The notes under the pieces: model-generated | Databases searched by the model: none | The model's input: only the letters and a program-made list of their open reading frames with translations | What the model was told of the DNA's origin: nothing | In this document: in pieces, positions 18,953 to 27,687 of the stretch | How the letters are laid out: the number at the start of each line of letters is the position of its first letter | Numbering within the stretch: the first letter of the stretch is position 1 | NCBI GenBank assembly: GCA_934615235.1 | Contig: CAKTTL010000009.1 | Span: 1 to 49,353, forward strand | Source: an uncultured Clostridia bacterium | GTDB lineage: Bacteria; Bacillota; Clostridia; Christensenellales; Aristaeellaceae | Length of the DNA stretch: 49,353 nt | Direction: 5' to 3' | Made by a program: the position numbers and the translations under genes

Positions 18953-19020
18953 GGGGGAGGAACCTTCTTTCTGGAGAAAGAAGGTTCCTCCCCCAGACCC
19001 CTCTTCGAAGAAAGCCGCAT
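18953..19020. repeat. Dispersed palindromic repeat with a perfect hairpin
   Basis: Bases 18953-18994 form a near-perfect 42-bp inverted repeat with stem arms of about 18 bp (GGGGGAGGAACCTTCTTT and its complement) around a four-base loop. It is followed by CAGACCCCTCTTCGAAGAAAGCCGC. The same order is found at 1-70. It lies 24 bp after the mutS2 stop and may also end transcription, though no strong T-run follows. Confidence 0.75.
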
Positions 19021-19028
19021 TTAGTCTA

Positions 19029-19188
19029 GGGTGTATCTGAAAAATTCCCTGAGACTCCATCACGGCGCCTTTTCCGCCATTTCAGCGTCGGAAAATCTCG
19101 ATTTAGCCCCGCTAAACCTTCGATTTTCCTCCTTGAACTGACGAAAAATCCGCTCGTGCTGTCGCCTCTTCCTTTTTCAGATACACCC
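19029..19188. mobile_element. MITE copy 1 (160 bp) inserted at the end of the ZIP gene
   Basis: A 160-bp element bounded by perfect 16-bp inverted repeats, GGGTGTATCTGAAAAA and its complement, flanked by TA on both sides (19027-19028 and 19189-19190). An internal partial dyad (GAAAATC...TTTAGC against GCTAAA...GATTTTC) gives a long hairpin. It has no coding capacity. Removing it plus one TA changes the ZIP ending from Leu-Gly-Cys-Ile-stop to Leu-Asp-stop. TA duplication is typical of IS630/Tc1-mariner transposition. Confidence 0.85.
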
Positions 19189-19974
19189 TAGGGCTACGTC
19201 CAGGATCATCATTACGCTGAAACCGAAGGCGAAAAAGAGGGTGCCGAGGTTGGAATGCCGGCCCTGCGACATTTCCGGGATCAGCTCTTCTACCACCACA
19301 TACAGCATTGCGCCCGCGGCGAAGCTGAGCAGATAAGGCAGCGCGGGCACGACGAAGCGCGCGGCCAGAATTGTGAGCGCCGCGCCGACCGGCTCAACCA
19401 CGCCGGACAGCACGCCGCTGAGGAACGCGCGGCGTTTTTTCATGCCTTCCGCGCGCAGGGGGAGCGAGATGATCGCGCCTTCGGGAAAATTCTGAATCGC
19501 GATGCCGAGCGAGAGCGCGAGCGCGCCGGCGGCGCTGATCTGCGCGCTGCCGGAAAGAAAGCCGGCGTAAACGACGCCGACGGCCATCCCTTCGGGGATA
19601 TTATGCAGCGTGACGGCCAGAACCATCATCGTCGTGCGCCGCAGATGGCTGCGCGGCCCTTCCGCGCATTCGCTGTTGCTGTGCAGGTGCGGAACGATAT
19701 GATCAAGCAGCAGGAGAAACAGCACGCCGATCCAGAACCCCGCGGCGGCGGGGAAGAACGCATACTTTCCGAGCGGCGCGGATTGTTCGATTGCAGGGAT
19801 CAGCAGGCTCCAGACCGACGCGGCGACCATCACGCCCGCCGCAAAGCCCGTCAGCGCGCGCTGCACCGCCTCGCCCAGCGTTTTTTTCATAAAGAACACG
19901 CACGCCGCGCCCAGCGCCGTGCCCAGAAATGGAATCAGAATACCGTAAAACGCCTGAATAAGAACACCTCCCAT
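19177..19974 (-). CDS. ZIP-family divalent metal transporter
   Basis: A 265-residue membrane protein with about eight predicted segments that imports metals such as zinc. The two signature helices are intact: VTLHNIPEGMAVGV (TM4) and IQNFPEGAIISLPL (TM5). The start is ATG 19972-19974. The C-terminus MMILDVAL followed by Gly-Cys-Ile comes from the inserted MITE; the ancestral end was almost certainly MMILDVALD (stop at 19024-19026 before insertion). The change adds a net two residues, so the protein is probably still active. Confidence 0.9.
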   Translation of the reverse strand: MGGVLIQAFYGILIPFLGTALGAACVFFMKKTLGEAVQRALTGFAAGVMVAASVWSLLIPAIEQSAPLGKYAFFPAAAGFWIGVLFLLLLDHIVPHLHSNSECAEGPRSHLRRTTMMVLAVTLHNIPEGMAVGVVYAGFLSGSAQISAAGALALSLGIAIQNFPEGAIISLPLRAEGMKKRRAFLSGVLSGVVEPVGAALTILAARFVVPALPYLLSFAAGAMLYVVVEELIPEMSQGRHSNLGTLFFAFGFSVMMILDVALGCI

Positions 19975-20015
19975 CTTGAGCTCACTCTATATTATACCGG
20001 CCGGCTTTGCTGGTT

Positions 20016-20080
20016 GCGGCTCCGTTTGGGCGGATTGCGCCCCGAAACGGCCGCTTTTTTTCTCGGGCCGCTCTGCGGCC
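20016..20080 (+). other. Hairpin with T-tract plus a second GC hairpin
   Basis: Bases 20016-20054 form an imperfect GCGGC...GCCGC stem followed by a seven-T run (20055-20061), looking like a plus-strand terminator. GGCCGCTCTGCGGCC (20066-20080) is a second short hairpin. No plus-strand gene ends here, so the structure may close an unseen short transcript or be a relic. Confidence 0.4.
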
Positions 20081-20168
20081 ATAAAAAACGGCCGGCTCAA
20101 TTGGTTACATTTCGACCTTTTTTACGCGAAAGACGGCGGACGCGTCCGGGGGATTTGGCCGCGGCATA

Positions 20169-20197
20169 TTGACAGGGCACGGGAGCCTCTTTATAAT
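20169..20197 (+). promoter_or_regulatory. Consensus promoter of the phosphorelay operon
   Basis: TTGACA (20169-20174), a 17-nt spacer, and TATAAT (20192-20197): a perfect sigma-A match. It leaves a leader of about 175 nt containing CCCC/GGGG and GCGGCGC/GCGCTGC pairings before the lipoprotein gene. Confidence 0.8.
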
Positions 20198-20310
20198 ATC
20201 TTAGCGGATGAGAAGCCAGATAAAAGACGAACTTTTTCCTCTGGAACCGTTATGTCCCCTGAATGAAACGGGGCAGCCGGAAGGGCGCGGCGGTGCGGAG
20301 GAATTACATT

Positions 20311-20382
20311 TTGTCAGACGAAAGCATGCGGCGCGTAACCCGAAAAACGGCGCTGCCTGCTCAGACGGGAGAAAACGAATGA
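20311..20382 (+). CDS. Possible 23-residue upstream ORF coupled to the lipoprotein gene
   Basis: GGAGG (20297-20301) is nine bases before a TTG that opens a frame encoding Met-SDESMRRVTRKTALPAQTG-ENE and ending with TGA at 20380-20382. The stop overlaps the ATG of the next gene. The strong ribosome site and the ATGA overlap suggest a translated, coupled leader. I do not recognise the peptide. Confidence 0.35.
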   Translation: MSDESMRRVTRKTALPAQTGENE

Positions 20383-21161
20383 AACGCTGTGCTTTGCTGC
20401 TGATTTGCCTGCTGCTGTGCTTCGCCGCGTCCTGCGGCGCGGAGGAAGAGATGCCCGAACTGCGCATCGGGGTTACGGTGTATGCGCCGTTTTTTTATCG
20501 CAATGCGGACGGGCAGTTTACGGGAGTCGATCTGGAACTGGCGGAGGAGGCCTGCGCGCGGCTGAACCTTCGGCCGGCGTTCGTCGTGCTGGAGCTTGGA
20601 AAGCGGCGCGCCGCGCTGGAGAATGGCGACGTGGATTGTCTCTGGGACGCGCTTTCGATGAACGGCCATGAGGACGAATTCCAGTGGGCGGGGCCGTTTC
20701 TGCATTCATGGCGGGTCGTGATCGTGCGCGCGGAAAGCGACATCCAGACGCTGGGCGATCTGCGAGGGAAGCGCGTGGGCGTGCAGGCGCGCTCGACGAC
20801 GGAAGGTCTGTTCATGCGGCCCGAAAGCGCCGGTTTGCCGCAGGTGGAGCAGATTTCCGCTTTCGATACGGTGGGCGAGGCGTTTACGGCGCTGCGCAAG
20901 GGCTACGTCGACGCGATTGCGGGCTATGAAAACGCGCTGCAGATTTATACCGGCGATGCGCCGGACGAATACCGCGAGCTGGATATGGGCGTGCAGAGCG
21001 AACCGCTGGGCGTCGCCTTTTTGCCGGATGCGGACGGCGAACTGGTTCAGCGGCTTGACGATGTGCTGGACGAAATGATGCGGGACGGAACGACGGCGCG
21101 GCTATGCGAACGATTCGGCATGAGTATAAACGTTGAACGGCATGGAGGCGATGCGTTTTGA
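20379..21161 (+). CDS. Periplasmic-type binding lipoprotein (SBP_bac_3 family)
   Basis: A 260-residue extracellular binding protein with a lipoprotein signal (MKRCALLLICLLLCFAASC; lipid-modified Cys19). The mature part has the amino-acid-binding-protein fold: LRIGVTVYAPFFY, FTGVDLELAEEAC, LRGKRVGVQARST and GYVDAIAGYENA. I chose ATG 20379, preceded by GGGAG, over the far upstream in-frame ATG 20208. It lacks nearby permeases and overlaps the histidine kinase gene, so it probably acts as the ligand-sensing partner of that kinase rather than as an importer subunit; this role is inferred. Confidence 0.85.
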   Translation: MKRCALLLICLLLCFAASCGAEEEMPELRIGVTVYAPFFYRNADGQFTGVDLELAEEACARLNLRPAFVVLELGKRRAALENGDVDCLWDALSMNGHEDEFQWAGPFLHSWRVVIVRAESDIQTLGDLRGKRVGVQARSTTEGLFMRPESAGLPQVEQISAFDTVGEAFTALRKGYVDAIAGYENALQIYTGDAPDEYRELDMGVQSEPLGVAFLPDADGELVQRLDDVLDEMMRDGTTARLCERFGMSINVERHGGDAF

Positions 21162-23704
21162 ACGGTGCGGCAACGGGGAAAAAACGCAGACTGAAAAAAC
21201 GGCATGGCTGGTGGATCTGGATTGTGCTGGGCGCGCTGCTTGTAGTTGCTGCGATGGCGGGCGGAGTGATTCTTGAAACGAATCGAATCAATTTCACCGC
21301 GTCCAATGCGATTGAAATGATTCGGGATATCTGCCTTCGCTACGACAGCTACCGGCTCGGCGAGCGCGTGGACGATCTGCAGGCGCTGATCAACAAGGCG
21401 AATATCCTCAGCATCTATACGGAGAACGTCGACTTGAGCCGCGAGGAAGTGCTGGCGCGCTATGCGCGGAATCAGTATCTGTCCGGCATTATCGTGTTGG
21501 ACGATTCGCTGAACGTCGTCGGCAGTCTGGATCTCGCGGGCGAGCGGCGGGACAGCTTCCTTTCGTTCATCCGCAATGACGAGGATACGCGGAATATTCT
21601 CGATTACCCGCAGAAGGTGTATGCGAGCCGCTATTCCGCCGGCGGGTGCGAGCTGGATTACGCGATGGTTTCCCGCCGGAGCGTTGGCGGCGTGATCGTC
21701 TGCTATTCGGACGCGCAGCACGTTGCGGACGAGCAGTACGAGCTTTCGCTCAACACCATGCTGACCCCGAACATGGTCGACGACGATGCGGTGTATGTGA
21801 TCACCGACGGCGAACGGGTGCTCAGCACGAATTCGGTGCGGCTTACGGGCAGGATGGTTGAGGAATGCCCGATTACCGACGTCGCGTTTGCGGATCTGCT
21901 CAAGAGCAACGGCGAACTGCTTGTGCTGCGCAGCGGGGCGAACCTGTGGATCGGCCGCAACGGCGTTTACCGCGATTATTACATTTACTGCTTCTATCCC
22001 GGCGCGCTTCTGCGCGATGTCGGCCTGCTGTGGGCGGGAATCACGCTGTGCGTGTGCCTGTTTATTTTCTTTATCGCGTCGATCGCCCATCAGCAGAAGC
22101 AGCGGGCGAGGATGCGGCAGATCGAAAAGGAATACAACCTGCGCAGCGCGGTGGCCAGCATTTATTCCGCCAATCTGCTCATTTATCCGCAGCGGGATCG
22201 GTGGGAGCCGGTCACGCAGACGCCGCAGCTGATGAAGATGATCAACGGCGCGCAGGGCGCGCATGAAATGCTTGCGCAGCTGTGTCAAAACGGCATCAGC
22301 CCGGCCTGCCGCGAGGAATTCAGGCAGTTTGTCGAGCTGGACACGCTGACGGAGCGACTGCGCGGCAAAACCTTTATCGGCTATACGATTGAAGACGTGC
22401 TGGATCGATGGTTCCAGGCGCTGCTCGTGCCGCAGGGCTGGGATGAAGACGGAAACATCAGCGCGGTGATGCTGCTGTTCCATAACGTGACCGAGCAGTG
22501 GGAGCGCGAGATGGACTATCAGGAGCGTCTGCGCAAAACAGCCGAGGAGGCCGCCATGGCCAACGCCGCCAAGACGGACTTCCTGCGCCGGATGAGTCAC
22601 GATATCCGCACGCCGATCAACGGCATCTGCGGCATGGCGGAAATCGGCAAGGCATGCGCGGGCAACGCGGAAAAGACGAACCAGTGCTTTGACAAAATCC
22701 TTACCGCGTCCGGGTTCCTGCTCGAACTGGTCAATAACGTGCTGGAAATGAGCAAGCTCGAGGGCAGCGAGGTCAAGGAGGGCAACACGCCCTTTGCAAT
22801 CGGCGAACTGCTGACGAGCGCGCTGACGATGGTCGAATCGCAGGCCGCGGCGATGGGCGTAACGGTCGAGGTGGAGCCGCCGCGCGGCGAGCACCTGCAT
22901 CTGATCGGCAGCCCGCTCAACGTACAGCAGATCGTGCAGAACATCATGGCCAACGCCGTGAAGTATAACAGGCCCGGCGGCTCGGTGCATGTAAAATGCG
23001 AGGAAAAATCTTCCGACGGGGAGAAGGCCGTCTTCGTCTTTACCTGCGCGGATACGGGCGTCGGTATGAGCGAAGAATTTCAAAAGCACGCCTTCGAGCC
23101 TTTTGTGCAGGAGAACGCGCAGGCGCGCTCGAATTACCCAGGCTCCGGCCTGGGGCTGGCGATTGCGAAAAAGACCGTCGATTATCTGGGCGGAGAGATT
23201 TCCTTCGTCAGCGAGCAGGGGAAGGGGACGACCTTTACCGTAACGCTGCCGCTGCGAATCGACCGGGACTATAAGGCGGAGGAGCCGAAAAAGCAGGAGA
23301 CGGACGATTCCATCGAGGGCGTGAGCATCCTGCTGGCGGAGGATAACAAGCTCAATCAGGAAATCGCCGAGTTTGTGCTGCAGGGGAAGGGCGCGAAGGT
23401 TGCCCTGGCGCAGAACGGCCAGCAGGCCGTCGAGCGCTTCGCCGCCTCGAAGCCGGGAGAGTTCGACCTGATCCTGATGGACATCATGATGCCCGTGCTG
23501 AACGGGCTGGAGGCGACGCGGCGCATCCGCGCGATGGATCGCAGCGACGCCGCCGAAATCCCCATCTTCGCGATGACCGCAAACGCGTTTGCCGAGGATA
23601 TCGCGCTCAGCCGTGAAGCCGGGGTAAACGAGCATGTCCCCAAGCCGCTGGATTTTGAACAGCTGGCCGTGCTGATACACCGCTACTGCGCGAAGAAAGA
23701 ATAG
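21158..23704 (+). CDS. Hybrid sensor histidine kinase
   Basis: 848 residues. TM1 lies at about 14-36, an extracellular sensor of about 250 residues follows, TM2 is at about 288-310, and then come a PAS-like linker, HisKA with His481 in MSHDIRTPINGI, a HATPase domain (N box NIMANAVKYN; G boxes ADTGVGM and GSGLGLAI), and a C-terminal receiver with Asp775 in LILMDIMMPVLNG. It starts at a TTG overlapping the stop of the lipoprotein gene, with GGAGG upstream. It should sense the binding protein and pass phosphate from His481 to Asp775 and then to the HPt protein encoded two genes downstream. Confidence 0.92.
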   Translation: MNGAATGKKRRLKKRHGWWIWIVLGALLVVAAMAGGVILETNRINFTASNAIEMIRDICLRYDSYRLGERVDDLQALINKANILSIYTENVDLSREEVLARYARNQYLSGIIVLDDSLNVVGSLDLAGERRDSFLSFIRNDEDTRNILDYPQKVYASRYSAGGCELDYAMVSRRSVGGVIVCYSDAQHVADEQYELSLNTMLTPNMVDDDAVYVITDGERVLSTNSVRLTGRMVEECPITDVAFADLLKSNGELLVLRSGANLWIGRNGVYRDYYIYCFYPGALLRDVGLLWAGITLCVCLFIFFIASIAHQQKQRARMRQIEKEYNLRSAVASIYSANLLIYPQRDRWEPVTQTPQLMKMINGAQGAHEMLAQLCQNGISPACREEFRQFVELDTLTERLRGKTFIGYTIEDVLDRWFQALLVPQGWDEDGNISAVMLLFHNVTEQWEREMDYQERLRKTAEEAAMANAAKTDFLRRMSHDIRTPINGICGMAEIGKACAGNAEKTNQCFDKILTASGFLLELVNNVLEMSKLEGSEVKEGNTPFAIGELLTSALTMVESQAAAMGVTVEVEPPRGEHLHLIGSPLNVQQIVQNIMANAVKYNRPGGSVHVKCEEKSSDGEKAVFVFTCADTGVGMSEEFQKHAFEPFVQENAQARSNYPGSGLGLAIAKKTVDYLGGEISFVSEQGKGTTFTVTLPLRIDRDYKAEEPKKQETDDSIEGVSILLAEDNKLNQEIAEFVLQGKGAKVALAQNGQQAVERFAASKPGEFDLILMDIMMPVLNGLEATRRIRAMDRSDAAEIPIFAMTANAFAEDIALSREAGVNEHVPKPLDFEQLAVLIHRYCAKKE

Positions 23705-23716
23705 AAGGAATTGCGA

Positions 23717-26101
23717 ATGAAGAAAAAGCAGAAAATCCTGATTGTCGATGATTCAAAGCTGAATCAGCAGATTCTCGCCGAGGTGCTCGGCGAGCAATAC
23801 GCCTATCTCTATGCCGACGACGGCCTGCAGGCGCTTGAGGTGCTGTCGGCCAATCTGGATTTGAGCCTGATCCTGCTGGATATCCATATGCCGAAGATGG
23901 ACGGGCTGGGCGTTCTGAACGTGATGAAGGAACGCCAGTGGGTGAGCGAGGTGCCCGTGATCGTCATCTCCGCCGAGGAGGATATGACCTTCATCCAGAA
24001 GGCGTACGACCTGGGCGCGACCGATTATATCAACCGGCCGATTAACATGACGATCGTGCAGCGCCGCGTGAGCAATACCATCCTTCTCTACGAGCAGCAG
24101 CACCGGCTTGTGCATCTGGTGCGGGATCAGGTTTACGAGCGCGAGAAGATCAACAGCATGATGATCAGCATCCTCAGCAACGCCATTGAAACGCGCAACC
24201 ATGAATCGGGCGCGCATGTGCTGCATGTGCGCGTGCTGACGGAAATTCTGCTGCGCAGGCTTATCAGGCGAACCGACCGCTATCAGCTTTCCCAGACGGA
24301 TATTTCGCAGATTACGATGCTTTCAGCGCTGCATGATATCGGCAAAATTCGCATCCCCGAGGGGATTCTCAACAAGCCCGGCAAGCTCGATCCCGACGAA
24401 TGGGAGAAGATGAAGCAGCATACCGTCTTCGGCGACGAGATTTTGCAGCAGATGGCCGATTCGCAGGCCAATCCGTTTATCCGAACGGCGCGCGAAATCT
24501 GCCGCTATCACCATGAACGCTGGGACGGCAAGGGCTATCCGGACGGGCTTCGGGGCGATGAAATCCCCGTTTCGGCGCAGGTTGTCGCGCTGGCCGACGT
24601 TTTCGACGCGCTCACGAGCGACCGCTGCTACCGCAGGGCGATACCCTTCGAAGACGCGCTGAAGATGATCCGTGACGGCGCGTGCGGCGAGTTCAACCCG
24701 CTTTTGATCGAATGCATGAACGACGCGGAGGAGGAGCTGCGCGCCTGCCTGCAGCGCGAGAATGTGAGCTTCGATTATCAGCTGGAGGCGACGCAGCTGG
24801 CTTCAGAGGCGCTTGAGCGCCGTGAGCTTCCGCAGGACGACCGCGCGCGCAGGCTGCTGGCCATCGAGAAGGCGAAAACGCAGTTCTACGCCGAACAGTG
24901 CGGCGGCATTCAGTTTGAGTACGATCACTGGCTTCAGAAGGTGGTCTATACCGACTGGTACGCCGATGCGAGCCAGCGCGTGCGGGCGCTTTATCCCGCG
25001 CAGGGCGAGGATGTGGATCTGCTCACGCGCGAGGACTGGCTGCGGCTGCGCGAGCAGCTCAACAAAAGCACGACGGAAAACCCGTACGTGCATATGAACG
25101 TGCTCATTCCCGTGCAGGGCGAATATCGCTGGCACCGGCTCAGCGCGCGCACCATCTGGACGCGCAGAGGGATGGATTACGCCGAGGCGATCGGCCAGTT
25201 TACCGATATTCACGAAGAAGCGCTGCGGCAGGGCGTACACACGCTGACGGAAGAGAACCCCGACACGGAGCGGCTGCTGAACGGCCTGCGCGGCATTTTC
25301 GACGTCGTGCGGCTGGTCGATGCGGAAAAGGCGAACGTGCTGGAAATTTCGCCCGAGGGGGAGATTGTGGAAACCGGTGCGCGCTGCTATGAGATGTGGA
25401 ACCGCTGCGAACGGTGCGAGAATTGCAGCTCCTGCGAGGCGCTGGCCTGCGGCAGCTGGGTGACGAAGCTGGAGATGAAGGATGCGGACCTTTATTTCGT
25501 GCTTTCCAAATATCTGAAAGTGAAGGAACGCCCGTGCGTGCTGGAAATCGCCTCGCGCATCGACGACAAGCTCTATTCCAGGGGACGGGCGGAGATGCCG
25601 GAGAAGGCGGGCGTAGCGCTTCTGAACTTCTATCGCGATGCGCTGACGCACGCGTATTCGCGCCTGTATCTCAACGATTTCGAGCCAAGCCTGGAAAGCG
25701 CCGACGGCGTCGCGCTGCTGGACGTGGACAGGCTCAAGCAGATCAACGACGAGTACGGCCACCACGTCGGGGACGAGGCGCTGCAGGCGATCGTCGCGAA
25801 GGTTGGCGCGTGTATTCGGCAGACGGATACGCTCATCCGTTACGGCGGGGATGAGTTTCTGCTGATTTTCAACGGCATTGCCGAAGAGGTGTTTTTCCGC
25901 CGTCTGGAGCAGATACAAAACGCGGTTCGCGGCATCGTTCTGCCGGAATACCCGCAGATGCAGCTGGGAGTCAGCATCGGCGGCGCATACCGGGTGAAAC
26001 CCCTTTCCATGGCGATTCGGCTGGCGGATCAGCGAATGTATGAAAATAAGGCGCGGCACAGGCGAGTGGCCGCAGAGGAGAAGAAAAATGACGCTTTGTG
26101 A
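23717..26101 (+). CDS. Response regulator with receiver, HD-GYP and GGDEF domains
   Basis: A 794-residue protein joining both sides of cyclic-di-GMP turnover. The receiver has Asp55 in LILLDIHMPKMDG. An HD-GYP phosphodiesterase domain follows (His206-Asp207 in HDIGK; HHERWDGKGYPDG with GYP from 273). A PAS-like segment with a cysteine cluster then precedes a C-terminal diguanylate cyclase (GGDEF at 710-714), with an RxxD inhibitory site at 701-704, exactly five residues upstream. All catalytic motifs look intact. I chose ATG 23717 over TTG 23711 on ribosome-site spacing. It overlaps the HPt gene. Confidence 0.92.
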   Translation: MKKKQKILIVDDSKLNQQILAEVLGEQYAYLYADDGLQALEVLSANLDLSLILLDIHMPKMDGLGVLNVMKERQWVSEVPVIVISAEEDMTFIQKAYDLGATDYINRPINMTIVQRRVSNTILLYEQQHRLVHLVRDQVYEREKINSMMISILSNAIETRNHESGAHVLHVRVLTEILLRRLIRRTDRYQLSQTDISQITMLSALHDIGKIRIPEGILNKPGKLDPDEWEKMKQHTVFGDEILQQMADSQANPFIRTAREICRYHHERWDGKGYPDGLRGDEIPVSAQVVALADVFDALTSDRCYRRAIPFEDALKMIRDGACGEFNPLLIECMNDAEEELRACLQRENVSFDYQLEATQLASEALERRELPQDDRARRLLAIEKAKTQFYAEQCGGIQFEYDHWLQKVVYTDWYADASQRVRALYPAQGEDVDLLTREDWLRLREQLNKSTTENPYVHMNVLIPVQGEYRWHRLSARTIWTRRGMDYAEAIGQFTDIHEEALRQGVHTLTEENPDTERLLNGLRGIFDVVRLVDAEKANVLEISPEGEIVETGARCYEMWNRCERCENCSSCEALACGSWVTKLEMKDADLYFVLSKYLKVKERPCVLEIASRIDDKLYSRGRAEMPEKAGVALLNFYRDALTHAYSRLYLNDFEPSLESADGVALLDVDRLKQINDEYGHHVGDEALQAIVAKVGACIRQTDTLIRYGGDEFLLIFNGIAEEVFFRRLEQIQNAVRGIVLPEYPQMQLGVSIGGAYRVKPLSMAIRLADQRMYENKARHRRVAAEEKKNDAL

Positions 26102-26435
26102 ATTTTATGCCGCCGTTGGCGGCGATTGCGAAAAGGTGCTTGCCCGGATTCCGAACGAGCCGATGGTGAAGAAATTTGCGCGGATGTACGCCGCGGATGA
26201 GACGACCCGTCAGCTGCACGACGCGGTGGACGCGGAGCGCTGGGCGGATGCGTTCCGCGCGGCGCATACGCTCAAGGGCGTGGCGCAGAATCTGGGCTTC
26301 ACGCGGCTGCAGCAGGCCGCTTCGGAATTGACAGAAGCGATGCGCGGCGACAAGCCGCTGGCGGACTTTTCTCTCCTTACGGCGACGGACGCGGCGCACG
26401 ACGAGATTCTCAGGGCGCTTGGAGAGCTGGAATAA
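26088..26435 (+). CDS. HPt phosphotransfer protein
   Basis: A 115-residue, stand-alone histidine phosphotransfer domain. His60 in AAHTLKGVAQNLGF is the phosphate-accepting residue. ATG 26088 lies inside the end of the preceding response regulator gene. It is the bridge expected between the kinase's C-terminal receiver and the response regulator, completing a His-Asp-His-Asp relay. Confidence 0.9.
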   Translation: MTLCEFYAAVGGDCEKVLARIPNEPMVKKFARMYAADETTRQLHDAVDAERWADAFRAAHTLKGVAQNLGFTRLQQAASELTEAMRGDKPLADFSLLTATDAAHDEILRALGELE

Positions 26436-26538
26436 TACGCGCGCGGCTTGCCGCGAAGAAGGGAGATGTATTTCCGTGAGGGAACGGCCCCTCTGACGCA
26501 GGGGTGCAAACAGGAAACTGTCGGAAGGAAAAGACGCA
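26436..26538 (+). other. Leader of the MFS gene with two short hairpins
   Basis: The 103-bp gap holds CCGT/ACGG and CCCCT/AGGGG hairpins, then GGAAGGA before the MFS start. No clear promoter was found. Confidence 0.3.
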
Positions 26539-27687
26539 ATGAAGTATCTCAAGATTGACGCCTATGACGGCATGAGCTTCTTTGGCGGGCTGGTGTTTTT
26601 CGCTCCGGTCGCGCTTCTGGTTAGAACGCAGGCCGGGATAAGCGACGGACAGTTCTTTCTGCTGCAGGTGCTGCTCTCCGCTGTTATCGCATTGGGAGAA
26701 CTGCCTACAGGGTATCTGACAGACCGCATTGGCTATCGCAATTCGCTGATCCTTTCGCAGCTCCTTCTATTATTGGCAAGGGGGATGCTGTTGGCGGCGT
26801 ATTTGCTACATTCCCTTTCGCTTTTTGTATTGGAAGCGGTGATTGAAGGGATTTCCGCCTGCCTGTCGTCCGGCACGGGCAGCGCCTATCTCTATGCGAC
26901 CTGCGGAAAAGAGAATTATCTGTCGAAGACAGCGCATGCGGCAAACTTTGGAACGGCGGGCTTTTTGATCAGTACGGTCAGTTATGCGGTGATCTATCAC
27001 CGCTTTGACTTGAAAGGACTGCTGATTGCTACTGTTTTTTCCGGCGCAGCCGGTTTTGCCTGCACGTTGTTCCTGCACAGGGAACCCCACGGCGGCGCAG
27101 CAAAGGCTCACGCGGAGAAAACAGGCCCGGCGCAGCTTTTGCTTCTTTTGCGCGACCGGCGTGCGAGGCGCTTTACCGTACTGATGTCCCTGGTCAGCGT
27201 GGCATGGCTGTTGGTCAATTTCTTCTATGCGGAGATATTGACGCAATGCGGTATCCCGCTTGTCTGGCTGTCTGCGATCATCGTCGGTTATTCTCTTGCG
27301 CAGATGCTGGCAGAGCCGCTCATCCGGATGCTCGGAAAATGCGCAAAGCAGAGTCTGACCATCTTTTTCTGCCTGATCGGCGGTGCCGTATTGCTGGGCT
27401 TTGGGCTGCTGCACAAACCGTGGGCATTGATTCCGATGATGGTTTTTCTGCCGCTTCTTCTTGATCTCGCAGCGTTCTATGTAGAAGAACAGCAAAATCA
27501 CCTGGTCGACACGCTGGAAATGGAGAATGATCGGGCCGCTGCATTGTCTGTCATGAATATGGGCGTCAATCTGGTTGAGATCCTTTCTCTGTTTGCGTCC
27601 TCTCTGCTGGTCGCTGCGGGGATCGGCTGGTGCTTCGGCCTGTGCGGTGTGTTTTTGATACTAGGGTGTATCTGGAAAATTCCCTGA
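26539..27687 (+). CDS. MFS transporter, C-terminus altered by MITE insertion
   Basis: A 382-residue major facilitator protein with about twelve predicted membrane segments and the loop 2-3 motif GELPTGYLTDRIGYR. The substrate is unknown; drug or metabolite efflux is likely. Codon and base use are visibly less GC-rich than in neighbours, which suggests transfer. A MITE after base 27663 replaces the last 15 native residues (SAVLYYGKAKAEGHK, still present at 27826-27873) with GCIWKIP. The native protein would have 390 residues. The change affects only the cytoplasmic tail or last helix end, so function may be retained or weakened. Confidence 0.85.
   Translation: MKYLKIDAYDGMSFFGGLVFFAPVALLVRTQAGISDGQFFLLQVLLSAVIALGELPTGYLTDRIGYRNSLILSQLLLLLARGMLLAAYLLHSLSLFVLEAVIEGISACLSSGTGSAYLYATCGKENYLSKTAHAANFGTAGFLISTVSYAVIYHRFDLKGLLIATVFSGAAGFACTLFLHREPHGGAAKAHAEKTGPAQLLLLLRDRRARRFTVLMSLVSVAWLLVNFFYAEILTQCGIPLVWLSAIIVGYSLAQMLAEPLIRMLGKCAKQSLTIFFCLIGGAVLLGFGLLHKPWALIPMMVFLPLLLDLAAFYVEEQQNHLVDTLEMENDRAAALSVMNMGVNLVEILSLFASSLLVAAGIGWCFGLCGVFLILGCIWKIP

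Noticed and set aside
20203..20378. Possible cyclic-di-GMP riboswitch upstream of the phosphorelay operon
   Set aside because: The leader is structured and the context tempting, but I could not match the GEMM-I or GEMM-II core sequence, so it is listed only as an unassigned leader.
21047..23680. An 877-codon open frame opposite the hybrid kinase
   Set aside because: Antisense shadow of a gene with all kinase motifs; no ribosome site and no recognisable domain.
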